Shown piece by piece: positions 27,076-35,395 of a DNA stretch of 48,777 nucleotides. The DNA comes from Desulforhabdus sp. TSK (GTDB lineage Bacteria; Desulfobacterota; Syntrophobacteria; Syntrophobacterales; Syntrophobacteraceae), in assembly GCF_022836495.1 (NCBI RefSeq), contig NZ_BQXM01000038.1:1-48777 (forward strand). The letters are read 5' to 3'. How positions within the stretch are numbered: position 1 is the first letter of the stretch; the number at the start of each line of letters is the position of its first letter. Below the pieces are notes generated by a model. That model was not told the DNA's origin. It made no database searches and saw only the letters and a list, made by a program, of their open reading frames with translations. Made by a program: the position numbers and the translations under genes.

Positions 27076-27357
27076 CGGAAGTCAGGCGGATCAGAATGCC
27101 CCGCCATCGATGTTAGTGAAACTATAGCGCATAGATTATTTTTTATCCACACTAAATATTACAGAAATGAAGCAACAGGACGATTGGAAGGATTTTCATG
27201 GAAGGAAATAGGCCACGGTGTTATTTATATTCTCGACCCGATGCGTTTCAAGTGAGGCCCCAAGCAGGGTGCAGATCACGCACCCCATGAACAATGGAAC
27301 GGGCAGGGCGGATCTGTTGTATGGCCTGCCTGACGCCCAGAAGGAAGGAACCCGCGC
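27076..27357. other. Intergenic region before the lipoprotein gene
   Basis: About 280 bp, AT-rich around 27120-27180. It probably carries the promoter for the lipoprotein-ACP pair, but no -35/-10 set stands out. Short frames here lack support. Confidence 0.35.
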
Positions 27358-27807
27358 ATGCTCCATCCGCTTTCATCCGGTTTTTCCAGAATCTTCCTCC
27401 CCACGATGGCCCTGACAATGCTGCTGTTCACCCTCTCCTGCTCCACCTGGGGAAAACCCAAAAACAACATGAATGACCTGCTCCTGGCGGAACAGGATTT
27501 CATCAAGGCGATGAAATGGGGAGACTACAAGCATGCCTCGGGTTGGATCGCCCCCGAGGCCAAAGAGGATTTCTGGAGGAATGTGGATGGATTCCAGAAC
27601 CATCTCCACATCATGGATTATGACATTCGAGACGTGATTTTCGAGGGCGGGGACGGTTTCAGCACCGTGCTCCTGAAATGCCGCTACTATTTTACTTCGG
27701 ATCCCCAATTGAAGACAAAAACCCTCCGCCAGAAATGGACCTACGGGGAGGAACCTTCGGGATGGCAATTGCAGCAGCACGCTCTGGGTGAGCTTCTCGT
27801 TCAGTGA
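27358..27807 (+). CDS. Hypothetical lipoprotein, 149 aa
   Basis: AAGGA lies 8 nt before the ATG. The N-terminus has a signal peptide ending in the lipobox LFTLSC with Cys28, so it is predicted to be lipidated and to face the periplasm. The mature part ('FIKAMKWGDYKHASGWIAPE', 'VLLKCRYYFTSDPQLKTKTL', 'RQKWTYGEEPSGWQL') looks like a small NTF2-like or cone-shaped alpha+beta domain, but the fold is a guess. It is 78 bp upstream of the acyl carrier protein gene on the same strand. Confidence 0.75.
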   Translation: MLHPLSSGFSRIFLPTMALTMLLFTLSCSTWGKPKNNMNDLLLAEQDFIKAMKWGDYKHASGWIAPEAKEDFWRNVDGFQNHLHIMDYDIRDVIFEGGDGFSTVLLKCRYYFTSDPQLKTKTLRQKWTYGEEPSGWQLQQHALGELLVQ

Positions 27808-27885
27808 CCGGGGTGTGAGTGAACCCTGCCCCCGCTGTCCCCATATCGATGCAGCCCAATCCCTGTTGACCCGGAGTACATTACC

Positions 27886-28131
27886 ATGGAAGCAGCCGTC
27901 AAGAAAGCAGCCCTGGAAATCCTCGGTCGCATCGCCCCTGAAGCGGACCTCCGCAGCCTCGATCCCGGCAGGAGCTTCAGGGACCAGATCGATTTCGATT
28001 CAGTGGATTTTCTGAACTTCGTGTTTGGACTCCAGGAGAAATTTCAGCTGACCATCCCCGAGCGGGACTATCCCAGGCTGGCCACTCTCAACGGATGCCT
28101 GGAATATCTCACGGCTCAGCTTGGAGAGTGA
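27886..28131 (+). CDS. Acyl carrier protein
   Basis: 81 aa, the usual ACP length. The phosphopantetheine serine is Ser39 in 'QIDFDSVDFLNFVFGL', a variant of the DSL motif with Val in place of Leu. The helix pattern 'AALEILGRIAPEADL...RSFRDQ' fits the four-helix ACP fold. It is not in a fatty-acid synthesis cluster, so it is probably a dedicated ACP whose partner is not obvious; the acyl-CoA synthetase/GNAT fusion opposite is one candidate. Its last 16 bp overlap the 3' end of that opposing gene. Confidence 0.85.
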   Translation: MEAAVKKAALEILGRIAPEADLRSLDPGRSFRDQIDFDSVDFLNFVFGLQEKFQLTIPERDYPRLATLNGCLEYLTAQLGE

Positions 28132-30821
28132 AGATCCAAGGTCACGTGAATCACGGTGGGGTCGTCGGGTATCCGTTGGTGCCTGAAGCCGAAGGCCTTG
28201 CAAAGCTTCAACATGGGGGTGTTCTCCGACAGCACTTCGCCGTAAACGTTTTGAATTCCCCGCCGCCGTGCATAGTCGATGATCCTCCGCAGAAGCATGG
28301 GTCCCAGCCCCAGCCCCGTCTTGTCTTTGCGCAGGAGTATGGCGAATTCCGCGTTGTCCAGGTCGGGATCAGCGATGATGCGGACACCGCCATAGAGCTC
28401 TTCACCGCCTTCGGCGTGCTCATCGACAACGGCCAGGGCCATTTCCCGGTCGTAGTCGATCTGAGTCAGGCGCGCGGCCAGGCTGTGGGGAAGATGATGC
28501 ATAGGGTGCAGGAATCTCAGGCGAATTTCTTCGGGTGAAAGGCGGGAAAAAATCCCATAAAATCCCGGCTCGTCTTCGGGGCGGATGGGACGGATGAGCA
28601 GCTCCTGCCCGTCGGGCAGCACCAGGCGCTCCTCCAGCTCCTTCGGATAGGGGCAGATGGCCAGACGGTCGGTGGCGGAACCACCGGTCTGCCGGACCCT
28701 GATGCGGGCGTCCAGGGCGAGCGCCCCCTCCCGGTCCGCCAGGAGCGGATTGATATCGAGCTCGACGACTTCTCCCAGATCGCAAACCAGCTGCGACAGC
28801 TTGACGCACGTGAAGGCGACGGCCTCCAGGTCCGCCGCCGGAAGATCTTCATTCCCCTGGAGCAGGCGGAAGATGCGCGTACGCTGCATGACTTCACGGG
28901 CCAGGTGCATGTTCAGGGGAGGGAGTGCCAGGGCCTTGTCTCCCAGCGCTTCGGCGGCGATTCCCCCCTGCCCGAAAAGAATGACTGGCCCGAAAAGCTT
29001 ATCCTCCATCATTCCCAGGATGAGCTCGTGCGAATGGAATCTCCGGATCATCGGCTCCACGGCAAATCCCACGATGTGGGCATCGGGACACGCCCGGCGC
29101 ACACGCTCCAGCATGGCCCCCGCCGCCTGCAGGACGAGGGACGGATTCGCCAGGTCGAGGGCCACGCCGCCCACCCGGTTTTTGTGCAGGATATCGGGAG
29201 AGAGTATCTTCAGAACCGCAGGCCCGCCGAGCGCTTCAGCAAGGGCGGCGGCTTCATCGGGGTTTTTCGCCACGTGCGTGGGAACCACGGGAATGCCGTA
29301 AGCGGAGAGCACCTCCTTGGCCTCTGTTTCCATGAGCCACTGGCGTCCTTCCTCCAGGACCTTCCGGATGATTTCCCGAGCCCGTTCCGTTTGCGGTGAG
29401 AACGCCTCGGGAACGTTCGGCGGGGTCTCCATGAGGAGCTCCTGACTCCGGCGGTAACGCAGCAACTGCATGTAGGCGCGTACGGCGTCGGCGGGATCGT
29501 CGTAGGTGGGGATCTTGTTTTCCTCGAGCATCCGCCGCCCTTCCACCGGGGAGGCGCCCCCGAGCCAGCACGTGAACAGGGCGGGAGCATTCCCCCGGGC
29601 GGCCCGTTTGTTGTACCGGTCGATCACCGCTGCGGCCACTTCCGATCCTTCCACGATGCCGTTGGGGCAATGAAGCACCAGGACGGCATCCACTCCCTCA
29701 TCCTCCAGGAGTGCCTCCAGCACGACGCCGTACCGCTCGCCCGTGGAGTCCCCAATCATGTCCACGGGGTTGCTGCGGGACCAGATGGGGGGCAGCACCG
29801 TATGGAGACGCTGCAGGGTTTCGGGGGAAAGCTCCGCAAGGCGGCCGCCTTCCTCCATGAGGGAATCCGTGGCCATCACCCCCACCCCGCCCCCGTTGGT
29901 CATGATGGCCAGGCGGTCTCCGCGCACCGATGGGGTGCCGGCGAGGGTTTCCACGGCATCGAAGAGCTCCTGGAGGGTGTACACGCGCAGCATTCCCGCA
30001 CGGCGGAAGGCGGCGTCGTAGACGGCGTCGTTCCCCACCATGGCCCCCGTGTGCGAGGCGGCGGCTCTCGCACCTTCCTCGTGGCGCCCGGCCTTGAGGA
30101 CGATCACCGGCTTCATGCGTGCCGCCGCGCGGGCCGCCGACATGAATTTGCGGGAATGAACGACGGATTCCATGTACAGGAGGATGGCGCGCACCGAAGG
30201 TTCATTGGCCAGGTAGTCCAGCATGTCCCCGAAATCCACGTCGGCCATGTCTCCGAGAGCGACAAAATGAGAAAACCCGATCTTACGTTCAGCCGCCCAA
30301 TCCAGTACGACCGTCTGCACGGCCCCCGACTGGGCCACAAAAGCGATGCTCCCGGGCAGAGCGCGCACACGGGAGAAGTTCACGTGAAGACCATGGCGGG
30401 GAACCGTCACCCCCATGCAGTTGGGTCCCAGGATCCGCAGCAGGTAAGGCTTCGCCGCTTCCAGGATGGGGGTGTACCCGCCCTCGCCGCCCTGTTCGCC
30501 TGCCGGACCGAATCCCGAAGTAATGACGATCGCCGCTTTCGTCCCCCGCTTTCCCAGCTCCCCAATCAATTCCGGTACCGATGCCGGAGGGGTGGCGATG
30601 ATCGCCAGTTCCGGGGCTTTCGGAAGACTCTCCAGGTTGGGATAGGTCGGAATGCCGTCGATGGTTTCCCGGTTCGGGTTGACTGCAAACAGTTCCCCCC
30701 GGAAGCCTCCATTCCAGAGATTTTCCGTCAGCACCCGCCCGATGGAGGCCTTCCTGGAAGTGGCTCCGATGAGGGCAACGGATGCGGGCTTGAAAAAATA
30801 TTCAAGGTTGCGGACTGTCAT
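28116..30821 (-). CDS. Pat-like acyl-CoA synthetase (ADP-forming)/GNAT fusion
   Basis: 901 aa; GAGGAGG lies just before the ATG. Domains in order: CoA-binding (about 8-140), succinyl-CoA-ligase-like flavodoxin domains (about 150-460), ATP-grasp (about 490-715), and C-terminal GNAT (about 733-900) with 'RKDKTGLGLGPMLL' as acetyl-CoA loop and Glu825 as a possible base. This is the architecture of the protein lysine acetyltransferase Pat/YfiQ, which acetylates Acs. Unlike enterobacterial Pat, reported to have lost the catalytic His, this protein keeps His257 in ASHTGA and His546 in DILHK. The synthetase half may thus still work, or sense acyl-CoA. It is convergent with the ACP gene and divergent from crcB. 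Confidence 0.9.
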   Translation of the reverse strand: MTVRNLEYFFKPASVALIGATSRKASIGRVLTENLWNGGFRGELFAVNPNRETIDGIPTYPNLESLPKAPELAIIATPPASVPELIGELGKRGTKAAIVITSGFGPAGEQGGEGGYTPILEAAKPYLLRILGPNCMGVTVPRHGLHVNFSRVRALPGSIAFVAQSGAVQTVVLDWAAERKIGFSHFVALGDMADVDFGDMLDYLANEPSVRAILLYMESVVHSRKFMSAARAAARMKPVIVLKAGRHEEGARAAASHTGAMVGNDAVYDAAFRRAGMLRVYTLQELFDAVETLAGTPSVRGDRLAIMTNGGGVGVMATDSLMEEGGRLAELSPETLQRLHTVLPPIWSRSNPVDMIGDSTGERYGVVLEALLEDEGVDAVLVLHCPNGIVEGSEVAAAVIDRYNKRAARGNAPALFTCWLGGASPVEGRRMLEENKIPTYDDPADAVRAYMQLLRYRRSQELLMETPPNVPEAFSPQTERAREIIRKVLEEGRQWLMETEAKEVLSAYGIPVVPTHVAKNPDEAAALAEALGGPAVLKILSPDILHKNRVGGVALDLANPSLVLQAAGAMLERVRRACPDAHIVGFAVEPMIRRFHSHELILGMMEDKLFGPVILFGQGGIAAEALGDKALALPPLNMHLAREVMQRTRIFRLLQGNEDLPAADLEAVAFTCVKLSQLVCDLGEVVELDINPLLADREGALALDARIRVRQTGGSATDRLAICPYPKELEERLVLPDGQELLIRPIRPEDEPGFYGIFSRLSPEEIRLRFLHPMHHLPHSLAARLTQIDYDREMALAVVDEHAEGGEELYGGVRIIADPDLDNAEFAILLRKDKTGLGLGPMLLRRIIDYARRRGIQNVYGEVLSENTPMLKLCKAFGFRHQRIPDDPTVIHVTLDLHSPS

Positions 30822-30977
30822 GTCCTCCTCTCCATGAGCTCATAGACCTGGGATTGTTTTATGCAGGTATACAATAAACGGGCGGAGCCGTGCAAAACAA
30901 TCTCGACTTCATCCGGCCGGATGTGGGATATTGGGCGGGCAGTGAAGCTCGAATGATTCTGGGGAACGGCGGGAGAG

Positions 30978-31352
30978 ATGGCAAAGCTCATTTATGTGAT
31001 GATAGGAGGAAGCCTGGGCGCCCTGAGCCGCTACGGAGCGACGCTTCTGGCTGTGAGGCTCTTCGGCCCCCAGTTTCCATGGGGCACGCTGTTCGTGAAC
31101 CTCGTGGGCTGCTTTTTCATCGGCCTCTCCTTTGCCCTGGCCGAACGTGCCTCTTTCATGACACCTTCTGTCCGCCTCTTCTTCGTCACGGGCTACCTCG
31201 GGGCTTTGACGACCTTTTCCACCTATGCCATCGAGAGCGTGAACGCCTTCACCTCCGAAGCCTATTTCACCGCACTGGCCAATGTGCTCTCCAACAACCT
31301 CGGCGGCGCCGGCATGGTCTTTCTGGGCCTGTGGCTGGGCCGAATCCTCTGA
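30978..31352 (+). CDS. crcB: Fluoride exporter CrcB/Fluc
   Basis: 124 aa, four membrane helices. The family motifs are all present: 'IGGSLGALSRYG', 'GTLFVNLVGCFFIG' and 'GYLGALTTFSTY'. It forms a dual-topology dimeric fluoride channel in the inner membrane. GGGAGAG precedes the ATG. The upstream 156 bp, shared with the divergent Pat-like gene, shows no fluoride-riboswitch consensus. Confidence 0.95.
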   Translation: MAKLIYVMIGGSLGALSRYGATLLAVRLFGPQFPWGTLFVNLVGCFFIGLSFALAERASFMTPSVRLFFVTGYLGALTTFSTYAIESVNAFTSEAYFTALANVLSNNLGGAGMVFLGLWLGRIL

Positions 31353-31368
31353 TCCCCCTCCCCCCATT

Positions 31369-31480
31369 CAATGCTGTTGACTCAACGTCACCCCGGTGAA
31401 AACCGGGGTCCAGAAAGTCTTTATTTTTTGGATTCCGGCTTTCGCCGGAATGACGAACGTTGGTTAAGTCAACAACATTG
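31369..31480. mobile_element. R1 MITE-like element, copy E
   Basis: Ends CAATGCTGTTGAC and GTCAACAACATTG, with both hairpins CCCCGG/CCGGGG and CCGGCTTTCGCCGG. The flanks CCCCCCATT and CCCCCCTTC match at 7 of 9 positions, weak evidence for a target duplication. Confidence 0.75.
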
Positions 31481-31583
31481 CCCCCCTTCAGGCACAAGTC
31501 TTGCATATCTCAAAAAACGGTGGGACGCTGAAAACGCTGACAGGCGCTGATGCACGCTGACTGGAACCCCGAGAAAAATAGAC

Positions 31584-32135
31584 ATGACCCGAAGACAAGC
31601 CATGAAGCTCCTTCTGCTGGGAACAGCCGCTGTTGCCGGCGCCCCGGTCTTACCGCGCAGAACGGAAGCCGCTGTGGACCTGAGATATCTCTGCAGCGGA
31701 AAACTCGATTTCTTCAATGCTCACACCAACGAATACCTGAGCATCCGGTACCTCAACCGCGAAGGCCGCTTCGATGGAAAAGCCCTGGTCCGCCTGGACC
31801 ACCTCTTCCGATGCTCCTACGACGACGCACCGCACCCCATCGCCCCGGACCTCTTCCTGCTCCTGGATGCCGTCCGCACCAAACTGGGCTCTCGTGACCG
31901 ACCGTATATCCTGCTCTCCGGCTATCGCTCCCCCAGCTACAATGAAATGCTCCGGCTGGAAGGGGGCGGAGTTGCCCGAAACAGCTATCATCTCAGGGGG
32001 ATGGCCGCCGATGTCCGCATGGAGGGGGTGGACCTTGTCGACATCGAGAGAACGGCCCTGCTGCTGAGTATGGGGGGGGTGGGGTGTTATCCCGAGTTCG
32101 TACACATCGATGTGGGCCCCGCACGCCAGTGGTAG
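31584..32135 (+). CDS. Tat-exported M15-type peptidase (YcbK/DUF882, MepK-like)
   Basis: 183 aa. The twin-arginine signal TRRQAMKLLLLG is followed by an Ala-rich stretch, so the enzyme is exported folded. The catalytic zinc site is His136 and Asp143 in 'SYHLRGMAADVR' and His174 in 'FVHIDVG', with 'LLSGYRSPSYNEML' before it. The family cuts peptidoglycan crosslinks. A copy of R1 lies just upstream, and the downstream gene runs the other way. Confidence 0.9.
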   Translation: MTRRQAMKLLLLGTAAVAGAPVLPRRTEAAVDLRYLCSGKLDFFNAHTNEYLSIRYLNREGRFDGKALVRLDHLFRCSYDDAPHPIAPDLFLLLDAVRTKLGSRDRPYILLSGYRSPSYNEMLRLEGGGVARNSYHLRGMAADVRMEGVDLVDIERTALLLSMGGVGCYPEFVHIDVGPARQW

Positions 32136-32178
32136 ATTCCATGCCGATGAGTTTTTGACACTCCCGGGAGGAGCCCCG

Positions 32179-33222
32179 CTACAGGGGGCTCTGAGGACTC
32201 TTTTCTCCCCGATTCACCGCACCCAGGAAGCTTTCGGCGATGCGCCGGGCGATGGAGGGCGCGTTGCCGCCCGCCCGATTGTTGACCATGACATTCACGT
32301 CCACATCCTGGGCCATGCCCGCCTGCATGAGCTGAACGGTCTCCTCCACCATGGAGGGCTGCAGCATCCCCTCCACCATCCGGTCGAAAGGATGCGCCCG
32401 GGCATAGGCATCTTCGTAGCGCATTCCCCGGGGCGTCATGAGCCGCAGGACACTCTGCCCACCGGCATTGGTGAAGCGGCTCCCGCCCTTCTCGAACTGC
32501 TTCCTCAGCGGAGGGAGCCATGTCCAGTGAGACAGCACCTGCCCCACTCCATGCTTTTCCAGCACATCCAGGACGACCGGGGCGAGGTAAGATTCCGTCC
32601 TCAGCTCCACATGGTAACGGCTGTCCCGGGGGATCCCGCCAAAGAAGGAGTCCAGGGACCGGGCCAGCTCCGCCGGCGGAATCCGCTCTTCCCTGCGCTG
32701 ATACTCCTGTTCGAAAATGAACCCCCGCAGATATGGGCCGAGAATCTCCCGGGCCGGTTCATAAAACCGCCGCGCGAAAGCATCGCGATCGAGATACTGC
32801 TCGTTGGGAACATACTTCCCCTGCACCAGCAGCTTCTGCGCGAAAATGGCCTGGGGCACCTTCAGGAAGAGGCCGTCACCCTCCTTCAGATGCTCCCTGT
32901 AGCGATGCAGCACGTGGAAATTTTGAGAGGCCTCACCGGCCCGTTCCAGGAGAAAGCGGTAGAACGTGAAGTCGATCTCCAGCACGCGGAAATGAGTGAA
33001 ATATTCTTCCACGCTCTCCACCGGCAGGACGTCTTCGCGGAAAGACTTCCCCTTGATCTGCTTCGTGCGGCTGGTGATCCTGTCCCGGTAGCGTTCTTCG
33101 GAATAAATCTGTCCGATCCACCCGGCATAGCGATCGCTCGCCGTTCCGATAAAAATCCGCGGATGCAGCTCCCGAAAATGGTAATGCTCCAGGTCGGGAA
33201 TGTTTGTGTTGGACAGTGGCAT
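32179..33222 (-). CDS. DUF72 protein (YecE-like)
   Basis: 347 aa; AGGAAGG lies just before the ATG. 'PRIFIGTASDRYAGWIGQIY' opens the TIM-barrel-like DUF72 fold, and 'VEEYFTHFRVLEIDFTFYR' is the family motif around the Glu/Phe core; 'YHVELRTESYL' carries the conserved ELR block. The biochemical role is unknown. It is longer than typical DUF72 proteins (about 250-280 aa), mostly in insertions. It is 39 bp downstream of adenine deaminase on the same strand, so an operon is likely. Confidence 0.8.
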   Translation of the reverse strand: MPLSNTNIPDLEHYHFRELHPRIFIGTASDRYAGWIGQIYSEERYRDRITSRTKQIKGKSFREDVLPVESVEEYFTHFRVLEIDFTFYRFLLERAGEASQNFHVLHRYREHLKEGDGLFLKVPQAIFAQKLLVQGKYVPNEQYLDRDAFARRFYEPAREILGPYLRGFIFEQEYQRREERIPPAELARSLDSFFGGIPRDSRYHVELRTESYLAPVVLDVLEKHGVGQVLSHWTWLPPLRKQFEKGGSRFTNAGGQSVLRLMTPRGMRYEDAYARAHPFDRMVEGMLQPSMVEETVQLMQAGMAQDVDVNVMVNNRAGGNAPSIARRIAESFLGAVNRGEKSPQSPL

Positions 33223-33261
33223 GGCCTTCCTGTCAGCGTGAGTCGGCGCCTGTCAGCGTTT

Positions 33262-35061
33262 TCAGCGTCCACCCTCTTTCGCATCTGAAAACAACGGGCG
33301 CGGCTTTCCATCCTTGAGGTTCACCATGCCTTCGTCGCAGATTCGCAGGTAGGGAATGGCCGCCCCCGTGAGAGCGACGAGACTCAGCAGCGGATCGGGA
33401 AAAGACACACCCCGCGCCTGCGCCGCTTCGTTGATTCCCTTTACCCCGTCGGCGAGATCGCCCAGGGGCGCCTGTGAGAGCAGCCCGAACAGGGGCAGGG
33501 GCAGCTCCCGGACAATCTTGCCGGCATCGCAGAAGACGGCCCCTCCCTGAAGCTCCGCGATGCGGTTGACGGCCACCGCCATATCCGACTCGTCGGCGCC
33601 CACGACAATGATGTCCGACGTATCCCAGGCAGCGCTGGAGGCCAGAGCGCCCGTCTTCAGGCCGAATCCTCGAATGAATGCGGTGAACAGCTCCCCGGGA
33701 GTCCCAGCCCTGTCCACTGCGGCTATTTTCAGAAGGTCCTGGTCCCTGGAAATGGCGATTTCCCCATCCTGGACGGGTACGACGGCCGTTTTTTCCGCCG
33801 TCACCAGGTCCGTCACCATCTGAATGACGCAGACATCCACCGTCGACTCCGTGGAAGGCGCCTGGACCCTGAAATCCGACGCCGTCAAGGGCCTCGGCAG
33901 ACGAACCGTTTCCCTGCTCCCGGCCTGGTAAAGGTGCCGCCTGGGGGATACCGTCATGCGGCCGTTTTCGGCAACGACCTTACCGCAGCTGATCACCAAA
34001 TCCGGTGAAAAATGGGACAGGTCCGGCAGGAGGACCATATCGGCATATTTGCCCGGCGCGATGCCGCCCACCAGGTGGTCGATGCCGAAATGCTCCGCCA
34101 CGTTGAGGGTCGCCATCTGGACGGCACGGATGGGGTCGAAGCCATACTCCACGGCCCGCCGCACCACGCAATCCATGTATCCATGCTCCATCAATTCGCC
34201 CGGGGTAACGCCGTCGGTGCAGATGATCAAGCGCCGGAGGTCCACGGCCTCGTCCTTGACTTCCGCAATGGCCTTGAGGTCCTTTCGAATGCTGCCTTCC
34301 CTCGCCATGACGTAGATGCCCAGCCGCAGACGCTCCAGGGCCTCCTGAGCGGTGATGGGCTCATGGCAGGATGAAACGCCGCAGGCCCCGTAGGCGCAAA
34401 GCTTGTGGCCCCGAGCGCCCGCCGTATGCCCCTCGAGCACTTTGCCCTTTTCAAGGGCAAGCTCCAGTGCGGGTAGATAGACCTCCGGGGTCTGCACGAC
34501 GGACTGCCAGTAGGATTCACCGAGGCCCAGCACGTCGTCCCGTTCCAGCAGGGCCTGCAGGTCTTCGGCGGAAATCCCCCGGGCTTTTCGAGAGATGGAA
34601 ACCATGGCCGGGGCCGTGGAGAATATCTTGATGGGCTGGTCCTGGAACGATGCCAGGAAATCCAGTGTACCGGCCAGTCCCCCCACGGGATAGACCTCCA
34701 AAATCTCGCTGATGATGGTGGTGGCGCCGCCGGGAACCGCGTATTTGAGGAACTCTTCGATGCCGAACAGCCATGCCAGGTGGGTGTGCCCGTCGATGTA
34801 GCCGGGCGCCAGGAAGCGTCCCGCTGCATCGATGACGCGCGTGGACGGCCCCACAAGGAAACCGGAGGCTTCACCGACGGTGGCGATCCACTCGCCCTTG
34901 ACGGCCACCGCGCATGGGTCCAGTATTTCTGCGGTGTAGACATTGATGACTTTTGCGTTGACAATGACGAGGTCGGCTTCGACCTTCCCCAGTGCAACAT
35001 CCATGAGCCGGCACGCATTGCGTTTCTTTGCCGCCGCCAGGGGACCAAAACCATTCATCAT
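33262..35061 (-). CDS. ade: Adenine deaminase
   Basis: 599 aa; AAGGAG lies 5 nt before the first ATG. The amidohydrolase metal motif is DGHTHL (His92, His94), with 'EGHTAGARGHKLCAYGACGV' and 'CTDGVTPGELMEHGYM' downstream as in prokaryotic Ade. The enzyme converts adenine to hypoxanthine with release of ammonia, in purine salvage. It heads a two-gene unit with the DUF72 protein. Confidence 0.95.
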   Translation of the reverse strand: MMNGFGPLAAAKKRNACRLMDVALGKVEADLVIVNAKVINVYTAEILDPCAVAVKGEWIATVGEASGFLVGPSTRVIDAAGRFLAPGYIDGHTHLAWLFGIEEFLKYAVPGGATTIISEILEVYPVGGLAGTLDFLASFQDQPIKIFSTAPAMVSISRKARGISAEDLQALLERDDVLGLGESYWQSVVQTPEVYLPALELALEKGKVLEGHTAGARGHKLCAYGACGVSSCHEPITAQEALERLRLGIYVMAREGSIRKDLKAIAEVKDEAVDLRRLIICTDGVTPGELMEHGYMDCVVRRAVEYGFDPIRAVQMATLNVAEHFGIDHLVGGIAPGKYADMVLLPDLSHFSPDLVISCGKVVAENGRMTVSPRRHLYQAGSRETVRLPRPLTASDFRVQAPSTESTVDVCVIQMVTDLVTAEKTAVVPVQDGEIAISRDQDLLKIAAVDRAGTPGELFTAFIRGFGLKTGALASSAAWDTSDIIVVGADESDMAVAVNRIAELQGGAVFCDAGKIVRELPLPLFGLLSQAPLGDLADGVKGINEAAQARGVSFPDPLLSLVALTGAAIPYLRICDEGMVNLKDGKPRPLFSDAKEGGR

Positions 35062-35395
35062 GAGGGCTCCTTCATGCTGTCTTTTTGTATTGTACTATGG
35101 GTGAAATCGATGCCATTGCCCCTCCAGGAGACGCATTTCACGTGTCGAATGCCTTTCAATTGCCTTTTACCTTAGGCCATTTGCGTCACGGTGTTCAAGG
35201 ATGTTTTTGCCGGGGCTCGGGGGCGAATGGCGCTCGATGACCCTTTTCCATGACTTCTGCCCCGCTTTTCTATTGCCGCTATCGTGGTATGATGGGTGTC
35301 AACATGGCCTCATGCCGTCATGCCGTTCTGAACATGAAATGGTGCACTTCCGGCTCATCAGCCGCGCGAAGATCGAGCAACGGGTTGAACAGCGT
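35062..35395. other. Divergent intergenic region
   Basis: 334 bp between the adenine deaminase and NagX-like starts. TATGAT near 35288 could be a -10 for the plus strand but lacks a good -35. The extended frame upstream of 35396 is not coding-like. Confidence 0.35.

Noticed and set aside
30840-30977. Fluoride riboswitch before crcB
   Set aside because: The conserved GGNGATGG...TTCNCC core was searched for by eye and is not present.
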